Source: Arthrobacter sp. AL12
GTDB taxonomy: Bacteria > Actinomycetota > Actinomycetes > Actinomycetales > Micrococcaceae
Assembly (NCBI RefSeq): GCF_029960645.1
Contig: NZ_JASBQY010000014.1
Span: 44,609 to 108,608, forward strand
DNA: 64,000 nucleotides
Reading direction: 5' to 3'
Positions 40,022 to 49,352 of this stretch are shown here, in pieces. Under the pieces are notes generated by a model. The model saw only the letters and a list, made by a program, of their open reading frames with translations. It was not told the DNA's origin and did not search any database. The stretch's first letter is position 1. Each line of letters begins with the position of its first letter. The position numbers were made by a program, and so were the translations under genes.

Positions 40022-40117
40022 CAGGCGCCCGGTGCCGGTGAATCAGCTCCTGTTCCAGCCTCACTGACCGTCCCCGACCTGACCGCTCTCAACGAGTCAT
40101 ATAGCGCAGCCCCATCA
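40022..40117 (-). pseudogene. Decayed jetD 3'-end fragment
   Basis: The sequence reads AALYDSL in one frame and SVRLEQELIHRHRAPER in another, matching the C-terminus of the intact JetD (SALYDALGG ... SVRLEQELIRWDWAVER). It directly abuts the jetA fragment, so the joint is jetD end to jetA interior, which is not the order inside one operon. Confidence 0.8.
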
Positions 40118-40243
40118 GATGCCAGTCTGCAATGGGTGTTTTCGTTCAGTGCGGACTGCACTACCTTCTTGCTAAGGCCGCGGGCAAGCAACGGTGCGCT
40201 GACCCCCTGCAGGAATTTCTACCCGGAAGGACTGGGAAAGGTC

Positions 40244-41221
40244 ATGAATCCACGTACCAAACTCTTCGTTGTTCTCGGCGTCCTGTTGCTGGTTGATGGC
40301 GGGGTGGCACTGTTTGCCTTCAACAACACCACTCGGAGCAGGGCCGCGGAGTACAGCCCGCAGATCAACCCTGCCGATTTCAGCACCAACATCACCAACA
40401 AATACTTCGCCCTTCCGGTCGGGAAGAAATTGACTTATGAGACCACGGAGCAAGGCAAGGTCACCGAGAGGGTTGAAATCGAAATCCTGCCGGAGACTAT
40501 GACCATAGACGGCGTGGAGACGGTGGTGTATCTGGACAGGGAATTCAAGAACGGGCAGCTCGTAGAGGAAACCCGGGATTATCTGGCGCAGCACAAGAAC
40601 GGCGACGTGTGGTACTTCGGCGAGGACGTGGACAACTACTGGAACGGGATGCTGCTGAACCACTCCGGCAGCTTTTTGCATGGACGGGACGGGGCTAAAG
40701 CCGGCGTCTGGATGAAGGCCGAGCAGCGCGTTGGCGATTCCTACCGGCAGGAGTTCTACGCGGGTCATGCGGAAGACATCACGGACACGGTCGCTACCGG
40801 CGAGACCGTCACCACCAAATCCGGCACCTACACCGACTGCGTCAAGGTCTACGACTGGACGCCGCTTGAAAAGGATGCACGGGAGTATAAATATCACTGT
40901 CCCCAGGTCGGTGCGCTGGTCCTTACCGAGGACCTGCAGACGGGGAGCCGGGCCGAACTCGTGAATGTTGATGACCTGTTTGCGGCGTCTGAGTCGATCA
41001 CCCTTTTGCCGCTGACGTCCCAGTTGACGGACGCGCCACTGCTGAGGTTGACCATTGAGCCAGGACAGCTGACCGGGTTGGAGCGCGTCAGCCAGATCAT
41101 GGTGGACAAGCTGACAACGGTGCCTCGCGCCAACCTTGGGCAGCGAATGGGACGAGTGGATGCCAAGACGATGGTTGCAGTTGAGCAGTCCCTTGCCATT
41201 TTTCTAGGTCTGGGGAGCTGA
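40244..41221 (+). CDS. Secreted protein fused to the C-terminal part of a MazF/PemK toxin
   Basis: A 325-aa single frame with two origins. Residues 1-245 have an N-terminal membrane anchor or signal (KLFVVLGVLLLVDGGVALFA) and a secreted beta-rich domain (NKYFALPVGKKLTYE, DVWYFGEDVDNYW, VGDSYRQEFYAGHAEDI) that normally ends near RAELVNV. From about residue 250 the sequence is the C-terminal two thirds of MazF (SITLLPLTSQLTDAPLLRL, GLERVSQIMVDKL, LGQRMGRVD, LAIFLGL). The N-terminal catalytic part of MazF is missing and the toxin part would be outside the cytoplasm. GGGAAAGG precedes the ATG. It ends 3 nt from the jetD stop on the other strand. Confidence 0.75.
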   Translation: MNPRTKLFVVLGVLLLVDGGVALFAFNNTTRSRAAEYSPQINPADFSTNITNKYFALPVGKKLTYETTEQGKVTERVEIEILPETMTIDGVETVVYLDREFKNGQLVEETRDYLAQHKNGDVWYFGEDVDNYWNGMLLNHSGSFLHGRDGAKAGVWMKAEQRVGDSYRQEFYAGHAEDITDTVATGETVTTKSGTYTDCVKVYDWTPLEKDAREYKYHCPQVGALVLTEDLQTGSRAELVNVDDLFAASESITLLPLTSQLTDAPLLRLTIEPGQLTGLERVSQIMVDKLTTVPRANLGQRMGRVDAKTMVAVEQSLAIFLGLGS

Positions 41222-41224
41222 GAT

Positions 41225-42583
41225 TCACTCGCCGGCGCCGGCCTCGGGCGGAGCCCACATGGTTGGACGGGGTTCGCCCCGCAGCCGTTCGACAGCCCAG
41301 TCCCAGCGAATCAGTTCCTGTTCCAACCGGACCGACTGGCCGTAGCGGTCACCGCCCAGCGCATCATAGAGCGCAGACTCTTCAGCCGTCAGCCTGGTGA
41401 GCGAGGCCCGTGACGGAGTTGGCTCGGTGCCCCACGCATCACGGTGGGCCAGTAGCGTTTCCTCGTCCATTAGCACGCTGACCACATGCGGGTGAACGGA
41501 CCGGAGCTGGTCTAGGATCCGGAAGCCGTGGGTGTCGACATCACCCCAGTACCGGACCGCGCAGTCGCGCAGCCACTCCGCGTCCCGGAGCGACGAGAAC
41601 CCGTACCCTCCGCCGTAGATGGCGAGGGTGCCGGGCGCCTCCGGTAAGGCTAGGAAATTTACCAGGTTCTCGGTGACGATCACTCTCTTGACAGGCAGGT
41701 TCAACGTGCTGAACGCCTCCGCCGTGACGGTCAGGTCCTGTGCCTCGCCCAGCAGTTTGAGCCCTGGGTCCAGCGCCCGGAACCTGACGAGTTCGGGCTG
41801 GTGCAGGAATCCGTGCCGCGCCGCGAACCGTGACGCCGGTGTCCGGGCGGTTGTTTGCCCCAACAGCGACCCCGGCTCGGTGGTCCCCTCCGGAAGAAGA
41901 TCGTCCGAATCGGCGTGCACGGGGACATCAGCGCGGGGGCCCGCGGCGGCGTCGGCGATGGCAGAGTGCAGCGGCGGGTCGGTGCGAAGCTCCGCGGCCA
42001 GCTCACCGATGACTTTCCGGTGCTTCTCGATGAACTTGGTGTGGACCCCGGGCAGGCTGAGCTGCCGGACATACACGCCGGGGTCAGGGTTGTCCCGCAG
42101 CCAAAGGGCCACCCGGGCGGCGGTCAGCGCGTCGGCGCCGAGTTCCAGTAGCTGCACTGGCCGCTTCAGCGCCCAGTGGCGGAAGGAAGGATTCAGCTCC
42201 AACAACCCGTCGGCGAGCCTCCGGAACCGCGCCGCGTCCTTCGCCTTCCCCACAAACGCAATCTCATCCTCCGCGGAGTCGAAAACCGCCGCAGCCGGCA
42301 GCAGGTTGGCTCCGATGGTGCTTCGGCCCACCTCCGCGGTCTCCAGCGAGAAGTGACCAACGGAAGCGAACAACTCCGCCGCCCAGGCCCGGGCCGCAGC
42401 GTAGTCACTGCGGAGGGTGGCCGCCGTCGGACGTTTCAGCGGGCGGCGGCGTGGATAGGCGCCGCTGGGATCCAGCAGCTCGCGCAGCAGCGTCCCGCTG
42501 TCCCAGGCCTTTTGCGACTGGGCGCGCAGCATCGCCAGCGTGGTCCAGCCCTGCGCGCGCCCGGCCGGGGATTCAGCCGGCAC
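41225..42583 (-). CDS. jetD: Wadjet nuclease subunit JetD (DUF3322/DUF2220)
   Basis: The nuclease of the Wadjet system, which cuts circular plasmid DNA recognised by the JetABC loop extruder. The 452-aa protein has an N-terminal arm domain (DUF3322) and a C-terminal toprim-like DUF2220 domain with VTENLVNFLAL (acidic residue) and RYWGDVDTHGF (DxD). It starts with GTG behind GGAAGGGA. It is last in the operon, 44 nt after jetC. The C-terminal end has a decayed duplicate at 40022-40117. Confidence 0.9.
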   Translation of the reverse strand: MPAESPAGRAQGWTTLAMLRAQSQKAWDSGTLLRELLDPSGAYPRRRPLKRPTAATLRSDYAAARAWAAELFASVGHFSLETAEVGRSTIGANLLPAAAVFDSAEDEIAFVGKAKDAARFRRLADGLLELNPSFRHWALKRPVQLLELGADALTAARVALWLRDNPDPGVYVRQLSLPGVHTKFIEKHRKVIGELAAELRTDPPLHSAIADAAAGPRADVPVHADSDDLLPEGTTEPGSLLGQTTARTPASRFAARHGFLHQPELVRFRALDPGLKLLGEAQDLTVTAEAFSTLNLPVKRVIVTENLVNFLALPEAPGTLAIYGGGYGFSSLRDAEWLRDCAVRYWGDVDTHGFRILDQLRSVHPHVVSVLMDEETLLAHRDAWGTEPTPSRASLTRLTAEESALYDALGGDRYGQSVRLEQELIRWDWAVERLRGEPRPTMWAPPEAGAGE

Positions 42584-42627
42584 GGCGGTCCCTTCCCGAG
42601 CCCGGTTCGGGGCCCTCGGGACGCCGC

Positions 42628-45600
42628 TTAGGCACGCCGGTCCCGTTCGTCCCGGTATTCCTGGATGGTCATGTTGCGCAGCTGGGAGTCGTCGCCGTTG
42701 GTGTTGGCCACGAAGCCGACGTGGGCCACGAACGGTTCGATCACATGGATCTTCTGCAGCGGAGTGACGATCAGCAGCTGCAGCTTCATCCGCTGGAAGA
42801 GCTCCAGGCCGTACCGTGCGGACTCGTCCGAGCCGCGGCCGAAGGCTTCATCGATGACGACGAACCGGAAACTGCGGCCGGCGCCGGCGTTCCTTCCCGT
42901 CGCTTTTCCGGAGCCGAGCCCGAACTGGAACGCCAGTGCGGCGGCGAGGATGGTGTACGCCAGCTTTTCCTTCTGCCCGCCGGATTTGCCGCCCGAGTCG
43001 GTGAAGTGCTCAAACTCCTCACCGGTCTCGGTCCACTTCTCGGACGCGGAAAAGGTGAACCAGTTCCGCACATCCGTCACCTTGGCTGTCCAGCGTTCAT
43101 CCAGCGCGGTGTAGCCGTCCCGGCCGCGGAACCTTTCGATCAGCCGCGCCACCTGCAGGTACTTCTGCTCCGAGTACTGCTCCTCGTCCCCGATGGTGCC
43201 CTCCGAACAGGCCCGCAGGTCCATCCCGAACTGGCGGACGTCCAGGTCCGTGGTGTTCTGGTGCTCCAGCTGGATGTGCCGGCCGGGGTTGTACTCAATG
43301 CCGGCCAGCGAGAGGTTGATTTCGCCGATCCGGTTCACGATGTCCTGCCGGCGGCTGTCCAGGAAGGCGTTGAAGGCCACCACCTCGTGGATGGTGTTCT
43401 GGTTGAGCGAGTCCTTGAAATGGGCCTCGAAGCGGGGCAGGTCGTTGCTGGCCAGCTGCTCCAGCAGCCGGTTGTAGTCCCCGGCGGCCTCGAGGGCGGC
43501 GTCGATTTCGGTGGTTTCGTTCGGGTATTTGTTCCGGAAGTCGGCCATCAGCCGCACCGTGTTTTCCGCCGTGCGGGCGATCCGTTTGACCAGCGCGTCG
43601 ATGATGTCCGTCAGCCCGGCCCGCACGGTGCTTTCCACCGCCGCGGTGTTCTTGTACGTCAGCGGTTTGTCCCCGAGCGCGGCAGTGGCGAGCTGTCCGA
43701 CGGCGGCCAGCACCCCGGCGTCGTCCGTCAGGGGCTGCTCGGCGAGGACGGCAGCGCTTTCCTCGATCGCGGCGGCGATCTCCTTGGCCGCCTCCTCGTT
43801 GGCGCCGATCCGGCGCTGGAGTTTGTCCGCCTGGTCCTCCAGGCGCCCCAGCCGCTCCGTCATCTCCTGCTCGCGGGCCGCCAGCTGCTGCAGGACATCG
43901 CTGGCGGACTCGAGGTCGGATTTCTCCTGCTTGAGGTCCTCGATCCGGCGGGCGGTGAGCTGCCAGCTGATCTCGGCGAATTCCGTCACGGACCGGACCG
44001 TTCCGAGCTGCTGGTTCTGCCGCCCGAGCGCACCGAGGTAGTGGTCCACCTTGCCGAGCCGGTCTTTGTTGGCCTGGAGCTGGCCGCGGATCTCGTCCTG
44101 CTCGGCGAGGAAGCGGGTGACCTTGTCCTGGTTGTCCCAGCCGAGCACATAGTTGCGCCGGTCCGCCAGGTCTTTGCGGTCGTCCTTCTCATGCCGCCCG
44201 CGGCCGCCCTTGAGCTGGCCGTTACGGGTCAACGCCTTGGGGTACCGGCGGAAGTCCTCCAGGTTCTCGCAGCAGAAGTAGTCGAAGCGGCTGTTGAGTT
44301 CGTCGAGCAGGAAGTCGCGGAACGGCGTGCCGTGCTTGATGGCGATCTTGGCCGCCAGCGTCCCCGGCTCGGCGGCCCTGGGGGAGTGCGACTCGCCGAT
44401 CTTCAAGTACACCAGCCGGCCCCGGAGGTTGTTGGTGTCCACCCATTGGCTCACGGCCTGGTAGTGCTCGGCGGGGACGAGCAGGGAGAGCGCGAACCCG
44501 TGGAGGGTGCGTTCCGCGGCGCCCTCCCACTCGGCCTCGCCGTCGCGGACCCGGAGCAGTTCGCCGGCGTAAGGCAGCGCGTTTTCTGGTATGCCGGTGC
44601 CGTCGGACAGCCGGCGGCGGAGCTCCAGTTGGGGGCGCGGCAGCAGGTTGGGGCGGGACTGCAGGCTGGTCAGTTCAGCGCCGATCTCGGCGGCGCGCTC
44701 GGTGAGCGTGGTCCGCTCGATGGTCAGCGTGGTGCGGCTTTCCTGCAGCCCGCGGGAGTTCTCGCCGAGCTCCGCTTCCACCGCGGTGAGGCGGGCGCGG
44801 TTGGCGTCAAACAGCACCCGGTCCCCGGCGGCCGGCAGGCCCAGGCCTGCGGCGGCTTCCGTGTAGTTGTCGAAGCGCTGCCGCTGGGTGCGGGATTCCC
44901 CGGCTAGGCGGGTGACCTCGGCATCAATGGCGGCCAGCCGGCCGCCGCCGTTGCTGCGGATGTCCTCCTTGACAGCGGTGAGGTCGTGCCGGAGGGCGGT
45001 GATCGCGGTGGACAGCTTGCCGCCGTCCTCGCGCAGCCGGACTCCGGTGTCCGCCAGCTCCGCCTGGTGCTCCCGGCTCAGCGTCAGCTTCCGGTCCGTG
45101 AACCACGGATGCAGCTGGTCCCGCTGGGCCCGGGCGGTCTCGTCCTCGCGGCTCAGTCGGGCGTGCTGGGCGGAGCCCTCCCTGATGGGCGTGAGCAGGC
45201 CGATCTGGTCCTTGGCCCGCAGCACGGCGTCGTGGGCCTTTTTCAGGTCATCGAAGTGGTGGATGAGGTTGCTGATCCGGGCCTCCACGTCGTCTTCCTC
45301 GAGCATGTTGGTGCGCACGAAGGACGTGATGTTCTCCACCTGCTTCATGGAGACGGTGCGGTGGAACAGCTCCATTGCCTGGTTCCCGCCGATGCCGAAC
45401 TGCCGCTTGAACGCCGCCGCGTAGGGGTCGAAGGAGTCATGGACGGTGACGCCGGCGGCCTTCAGCCTTCGCTTCAGGAGGGCGGGGTCCTGGCCGAAGT
45501 TCGCGAAGTCCGCCGCGATGGACATGTCCTTTTCCGCCAGCGAGTAGAAGCGGTTGGGTGTGCCGGCCTCCTGCATGGCCCAGAGCGTGACCGCCAGGGT

Positions 45601-46044
45601 GACCGATTTGCCCAGCACCGCGTTGTGGAACACGGCCAGCACCACGGTGAGGGTTCCCGTCCCGCGCAGTGCCACCGGCTTGGAGTATTCACCCCCGGCG
45701 CTGCGGGTGCTCTTGTGGAAGCCCCGGACGTAGGACATGAGGTTGCGTTCTTTCCTCGACGCGCCGGCGGCCTTGTTGTACTCGATCTTGTTGGCCGGCA
45801 GGAGAAGGGTGGTGATCGCATCCACCACGGTGGACTTGCCCGAGCCGATGTCGCCGGTGAGCAGGCTGTTGGCGCCGTCCAGCCGGAACGTGCGGATCCC
45901 CTGGTGGAAGGTGCCCCAGTTGAGCAGCTCCAGACGGTGCAGCCGGAAGCCCGGGGGAGTCCCGGCGTCGTCGGTGGAGTCCTGGCCGGGTTCCTCCAGG
46001 CTGAAGAGGCTGTCCTGCAGGTCGGTTTTCAGTTCAGCGGTCAT
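42628..46044 (-). CDS. jetC: Wadjet SMC-like ATPase JetC
   Basis: A 1138-aa MukB/SbcC-like motor. Walker A is TGDIGSGKSTVVD near residue 63, a long central coiled coil spans about residues 280-900, and the ABC signature SGGQKEKLAY and Walker B FVVIDEAF lie in the last 160 residues. With JetA (kleisin) and JetB (KITE) it forms the DNA-loop-extruding complex of Wadjet plasmid defence. The ATG overlaps the jetB stop by 4 nt. Length is normal and no frameshift is seen, so the system looks functional. Confidence 0.95.
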   Translation of the reverse strand: MTAELKTDLQDSLFSLEEPGQDSTDDAGTPPGFRLHRLELLNWGTFHQGIRTFRLDGANSLLTGDIGSGKSTVVDAITTLLLPANKIEYNKAAGASRKERNLMSYVRGFHKSTRSAGGEYSKPVALRGTGTLTVVLAVFHNAVLGKSVTLAVTLWAMQEAGTPNRFYSLAEKDMSIAADFANFGQDPALLKRRLKAAGVTVHDSFDPYAAAFKRQFGIGGNQAMELFHRTVSMKQVENITSFVRTNMLEEDDVEARISNLIHHFDDLKKAHDAVLRAKDQIGLLTPIREGSAQHARLSREDETARAQRDQLHPWFTDRKLTLSREHQAELADTGVRLREDGGKLSTAITALRHDLTAVKEDIRSNGGGRLAAIDAEVTRLAGESRTQRQRFDNYTEAAAGLGLPAAGDRVLFDANRARLTAVEAELGENSRGLQESRTTLTIERTTLTERAAEIGAELTSLQSRPNLLPRPQLELRRRLSDGTGIPENALPYAGELLRVRDGEAEWEGAAERTLHGFALSLLVPAEHYQAVSQWVDTNNLRGRLVYLKIGESHSPRAAEPGTLAAKIAIKHGTPFRDFLLDELNSRFDYFCCENLEDFRRYPKALTRNGQLKGGRGRHEKDDRKDLADRRNYVLGWDNQDKVTRFLAEQDEIRGQLQANKDRLGKVDHYLGALGRQNQQLGTVRSVTEFAEISWQLTARRIEDLKQEKSDLESASDVLQQLAAREQEMTERLGRLEDQADKLQRRIGANEEAAKEIAAAIEESAAVLAEQPLTDDAGVLAAVGQLATAALGDKPLTYKNTAAVESTVRAGLTDIIDALVKRIARTAENTVRLMADFRNKYPNETTEIDAALEAAGDYNRLLEQLASNDLPRFEAHFKDSLNQNTIHEVVAFNAFLDSRRQDIVNRIGEINLSLAGIEYNPGRHIQLEHQNTTDLDVRQFGMDLRACSEGTIGDEEQYSEQKYLQVARLIERFRGRDGYTALDERWTAKVTDVRNWFTFSASEKWTETGEEFEHFTDSGGKSGGQKEKLAYTILAAALAFQFGLGSGKATGRNAGAGRSFRFVVIDEAFGRGSDESARYGLELFQRMKLQLLIVTPLQKIHVIEPFVAHVGFVANTNGDDSQLRNMTIQEYRDERDRRA

Positions 46045-46721
46045 TTGCTTTCCCCTTCCATTGCCTCAGGGCCAGCGCCGGTGCCAGGACCAGCGCCGGT
46101 CCCGGCCCCGGCGCCGCCGCCGGTGAGCGACGATCGGTAGTCCGCCAGCCGCGCGTCGAACTCCTCCAGCCACTGCGCGTCCACGTAGGCCTTCAGGATC
46201 CGGGCCACCTCGTAGGTGCCCGCCTGTCCGCGCAGTTTGCGCAGGAAGCCCAGCTCCACCACTTTTTTGATGTTGGCGCCGAGCTGGTCCAGGATGCGGG
46301 CCTCGTTGCTGGACTCGGGCAGGAACACCGAGACCATGTCCGCAATTTCCTGCTCGGTCATGATGAGCCGGAGCTCGCTGGAGTTGGTGTCGAACTCCAG
46401 CATCCGGCCGCGCAGCAGGGCCAGCAGCAGGCTCACATTAAACGTCAGCTGCCGCCGCGGGATCAGCCGGGGGAGGGTTCCGTCCGGGTCCTCCCGGGAC
46501 TTCAGGAACGCGTACCCCTCGGATTCGTCCAGGATCAGGTCCAGCCCCAGCACGGACACGTAGTCGCGGACCTGGGAGGTCAGGGCAATCAGCGACTGCC
46601 AGATCTTCTCGTCCGCTTCGGCGTAGACCACACCCTTGAAGAGACGGGTGACGACGCCGGGAAGCTCCTCCGGCGTCGGGGATTCGGCTGTCCTGGTGTC
46701 CGGCGCTCCGGCGGGGTTCAT
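46041..46721 (-). CDS. jetB: Wadjet KITE subunit JetB (DUF4194)
   Basis: A 226-aa DUF4194 protein, the MukE-like winged-helix subunit of Wadjet. Core motifs are GVVYAEADEKIWQSLI, SVLGLDLILDESEGYAFLKS and LGANIKKVVELGFLRKL. The start at 46721 overlaps the jetA stop in an ATGA and has GGAAGG upstream; longer in-frame extension into jetA is rejected. The last 25 residues are a Gly/Ala/Pro-rich repeat (GAGTGAGPGTGAGP), probably a flexible tail. Confidence 0.92.
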   Translation of the reverse strand: MNPAGAPDTRTAESPTPEELPGVVTRLFKGVVYAEADEKIWQSLIALTSQVRDYVSVLGLDLILDESEGYAFLKSREDPDGTLPRLIPRRQLTFNVSLLLALLRGRMLEFDTNSSELRLIMTEQEIADMVSVFLPESSNEARILDQLGANIKKVVELGFLRKLRGQAGTYEVARILKAYVDAQWLEEFDARLADYRSSLTGGGAGAGTGAGPGTGAGPEAMEGESK

Positions 46722-48160
46722 GCTGGCCTTCCAAAAATGATCTGGTCGATGGTCGCCTCGCGGATGCTGCCGTCCGGCAGCTGCCAGGACAGCTGCTGCG
46801 TGGCCTCGGCGTTGATGTCGGCCCACTCCGACTCCGTGGCCAGCTGGTAGTAGGCGACGATCTCGGCCAGGCCCTGCCGCAGCGGATGGGCGTCGGTGAT
46901 GTCCGCAAGGGTTGCCTGCTCCGCGCCGGCCAGGACGGCGTCGATGTTGGCCTGGAGCCGCTGCGTATCGACGTGGAACTGGCTGAACAGGGCGCCGGCG
47001 TCCACGTCCGCGTCGTCGGCGGCCACGACGTCGTCGTCCACCATCACCTTCCGGCTCGGCTCGTACAGGGGCCGCTCAAACGGCAGCGCCACGTCCACGG
47101 ACGGCGCGGCGATGTCCAGGAAGACGCCCGACGGCGGCGCCTCCCGGGTGCCCAGCGCACCGGATTCGACGCTGCGGATCAGCTGCATGATGCGTTTGTT
47201 CTCCAGGAAGACCTTGTCATCGAGCAGGCGGCGCATCTGCTGGGAGAGCTGGCGGACCGTGGCCTGGGTCTGTTCGACGGCGGGCAGCCAGTCCTGGTGG
47301 AGGTTGGTCACGGCCTGGAGGTTCTCGGTGCCGGCCAGCGCCTCGATCCGGGTGGCGCGCTGGAGCAGGTCCTTCAGTTCGGTGCGCAGCTGCGGGGACA
47401 TCAGGTAGTCCCAGAAGCCCTGGAACGTCCGTCCCTGCAGGGAACTGCTGATGTCCTGCTGGTTGGCGAAGATGGTCTCCAGGAGATCGCCCTGGGACCC
47501 GTCCCAGGTGGCGATCTGTTCGCGGACCTGGCGGTCCAGTTTCCGGAAGTTCTGCTCGACCTCGCGGAAATCGGAGAGCAGGTCCTTGGCCAGGGAAGTC
47601 AGCTGCTGGAAGTGGTCCAGGGCCTCCGGGGCGGTCATGACCCTGATGTTGCCGTCGCGGATGCGCTGCATTTCCGCGTCGATGCCGTCGCGCTGGCGCT
47701 GGAGCTCGGCCAGCCGCACTTCCGGGTCCGTCTCCGACTGCTGGACCAGGGCCTTGAGGACGGCGAAGATGCTGGTCAGCCGCGACTGGGTGGCCACGAA
47801 GTCCCGGCCGCGCAGGCTTTCCACCCAGTGCACCACGTCCTCCGCCGCGGCGGTGAGGTCGTACCGGGGCTCATCCTGGCCGGGCACGTAGTACTTGCGC
47901 AGCCAGGCCCGCTCCGGGGCGGCCCAGTCGTCCAGGTACTCTGCGGCCGGGCGCGGGAACTTGTCCTCGCCGACGTCGTCCCGGAGGCCGAACAGGACGT
48001 CGTCGAGATGGTCGATGAGGTCCTGGCGGCCGATGTCGCGCTGGTTGGGGCCGGTGAAGGCCTTCATGAAGAAGGAGACCGCCAGCGGGGCGTTCTGCGC
48101 GCGCAAGAGCGACCATCCGGCGTGGTTTTCACGCAGCGAATTGATTGCGTAGTAGTCCAT
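46718..48160 (-). CDS. jetA: Wadjet kleisin subunit JetA (DUF3375)
   Basis: A 480-aa DUF3375 protein, the MukF-like kleisin that bridges the JetC heads. The N-terminus (YYAINSLRENHAGWSLLRA, APLAVSFFMKAF) and the helical middle (LDHFQQLTSLAKDLLSDF) are typical. The start at 48160 has AAGGA 4 nt upstream. It is the first gene of jetABCD. Two membrane-protein genes on the same strand end 184 bp upstream. Confidence 0.93.
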   Translation of the reverse strand: MDYYAINSLRENHAGWSLLRAQNAPLAVSFFMKAFTGPNQRDIGRQDLIDHLDDVLFGLRDDVGEDKFPRPAAEYLDDWAAPERAWLRKYYVPGQDEPRYDLTAAAEDVVHWVESLRGRDFVATQSRLTSIFAVLKALVQQSETDPEVRLAELQRQRDGIDAEMQRIRDGNIRVMTAPEALDHFQQLTSLAKDLLSDFREVEQNFRKLDRQVREQIATWDGSQGDLLETIFANQQDISSSLQGRTFQGFWDYLMSPQLRTELKDLLQRATRIEALAGTENLQAVTNLHQDWLPAVEQTQATVRQLSQQMRRLLDDKVFLENKRIMQLIRSVESGALGTREAPPSGVFLDIAAPSVDVALPFERPLYEPSRKVMVDDDVVAADDADVDAGALFSQFHVDTQRLQANIDAVLAGAEQATLADITDAHPLRQGLAEIVAYYQLATESEWADINAEATQQLSWQLPDGSIREATIDQIIFGRPA

Positions 48161-48344
48161 CGTGTCCTTGGTGCGGTGCGTGCAGGGGTTTAAGGCGGGT
48201 CTAAGGCCTAAGGTACATGCGATCACAGACGGGCTGTGGAGGAGAAGCCGACGTCTCTATTTTAGTGCGGGGTGGGGCCGGGGGCGGCGTGCCGGCCTAC
48301 TCGGAGGACCACATGGTGATGGCAGCGTAGGGCAGGGAGTCCGG

Positions 48345-49349
48345 CTATTCGACGAGCAGATCGTCAATAACTGCTTCCAGCACCGTTGAGCGCAGTGGAA
48401 TCACGGAATCGAAGTGCTTCATCTCGCCTGCAACGTGCTTCGAGAATACGTCCTCGAGCAATGAGGGCATCTCTTTCACCGTCTTCGTGTACCGCTTGGC
48501 AGCAAAGTCGAACTCTGATTTGCTGGCCTTAATCGTCTTATTTAGACTCTTCGCCTCGTCAGCAAGACCAAGCAGTTCTTCGGCCGAAGCCTTCCTCGCT
48601 GTTGCCTCGTCCACTTTCTGCACTAGCTGATCTTTTGTCGCAGTAAACGCTTTGAGATTCTCCTCCGCCTTTGCCGTGGATGTCGCATCGAGTTCCATGA
48701 GCCCTACCCGGTTTTCCACTCGCTGGGCATATTCAGCGTACGTTGAGTTTTGAGACTGCCCGAGTTCTTCAGTGGCGTTGCGGCAAATGCCGGCGGCTTC
48801 AGTAAGGAGAGTCTCGCGCTCACTCAGGTTGGCCGCTTTATTGCCGACAAAGATGCCCTGGCAGCTCGCGTCGCCTTCTCCGAACAACGATTGATATTGG
48901 GGATATGAGTCGACGAGTCCGGTCATGTAGTCCACAAAACCCAGATAGGAATCCTCGTACTGCGCGATGGCATCACTCACCTTACCCCCTCCAACACCGC
49001 GGCCAGCGGTCAATGTCCCCATTGCATTGCGCGCGGAAGCTTCGGCTTGCTTAAACTCGCCGTGCTCCTTCTTCGAGTCCTGCTCGGCCTTGTCTCGTGA
49101 ACCAGCGGCGAGGTGTGCTTTCTTATACGCCGCTATGTACGTATTCACCGCTGGTGGTAGCTTGCCTCTAGCGTCAAGAAGTGTCTTCAACTGCTCTTCC
49201 TTGAGCTGCAGGAGGCTGTCTCTGTCCTGCTGCCTGGATGCGCTGGTCACTGCGAAAATAGCTGAGGCGGTCATAAGAAGAAAGACAATAACGCCGGCTA
49301 GTAGGACAAACCCTTTGCGGTTTTTTCCGCGGATCAGATTGGTAGTCAT
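48345..49349 (-). CDS. Single-pass membrane protein with extracytoplasmic helical domain (A)
   Basis: A 334-aa protein of unknown family. Residues 13-35 form one transmembrane helix after a short basic segment, so the rest is outside. The outer part is almost all helical and charged, with coiled-coil stretches (residues 40-105 and 215-290). Two cysteines 26 positions apart (SCQGIF ... AGICRN) match the pattern in its upstream neighbour. It begins 3 nt after that gene's stop. Local GC is lower than in the jet genes, which suggests separate acquisition. Both genes read toward jetA. Confidence 0.75.
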   Translation of the reverse strand: MTTNLIRGKNRKGFVLLAGVIVFLLMTASAIFAVTSASRQQDRDSLLQLKEEQLKTLLDARGKLPPAVNTYIAAYKKAHLAAGSRDKAEQDSKKEHGEFKQAEASARNAMGTLTAGRGVGGGKVSDAIAQYEDSYLGFVDYMTGLVDSYPQYQSLFGEGDASCQGIFVGNKAANLSERETLLTEAAGICRNATEELGQSQNSTYAEYAQRVENRVGLMELDATSTAKAEENLKAFTATKDQLVQKVDEATARKASAEELLGLADEAKSLNKTIKASKSEFDFAAKRYTKTVKEMPSLLEDVFSKHVAGEMKHFDSVIPLRSTVLEAVIDDLLVE

Positions 49350-49352
49350 GGC

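Noticed and set aside
42451..44907. 818-codon plus-strand frame opposite jetC and jetD
   Set aside because: Antisense shadow with Val/Leu/Gln/Arg-rich low-complexity sequence; the jet genes on the minus strand have all expected motifs.
48161..48344. Small gene between membrane protein A and jetA
   Set aside because: No frame with a ribosome binding site or coding-like composition; it is more likely the jet operon promoter region.
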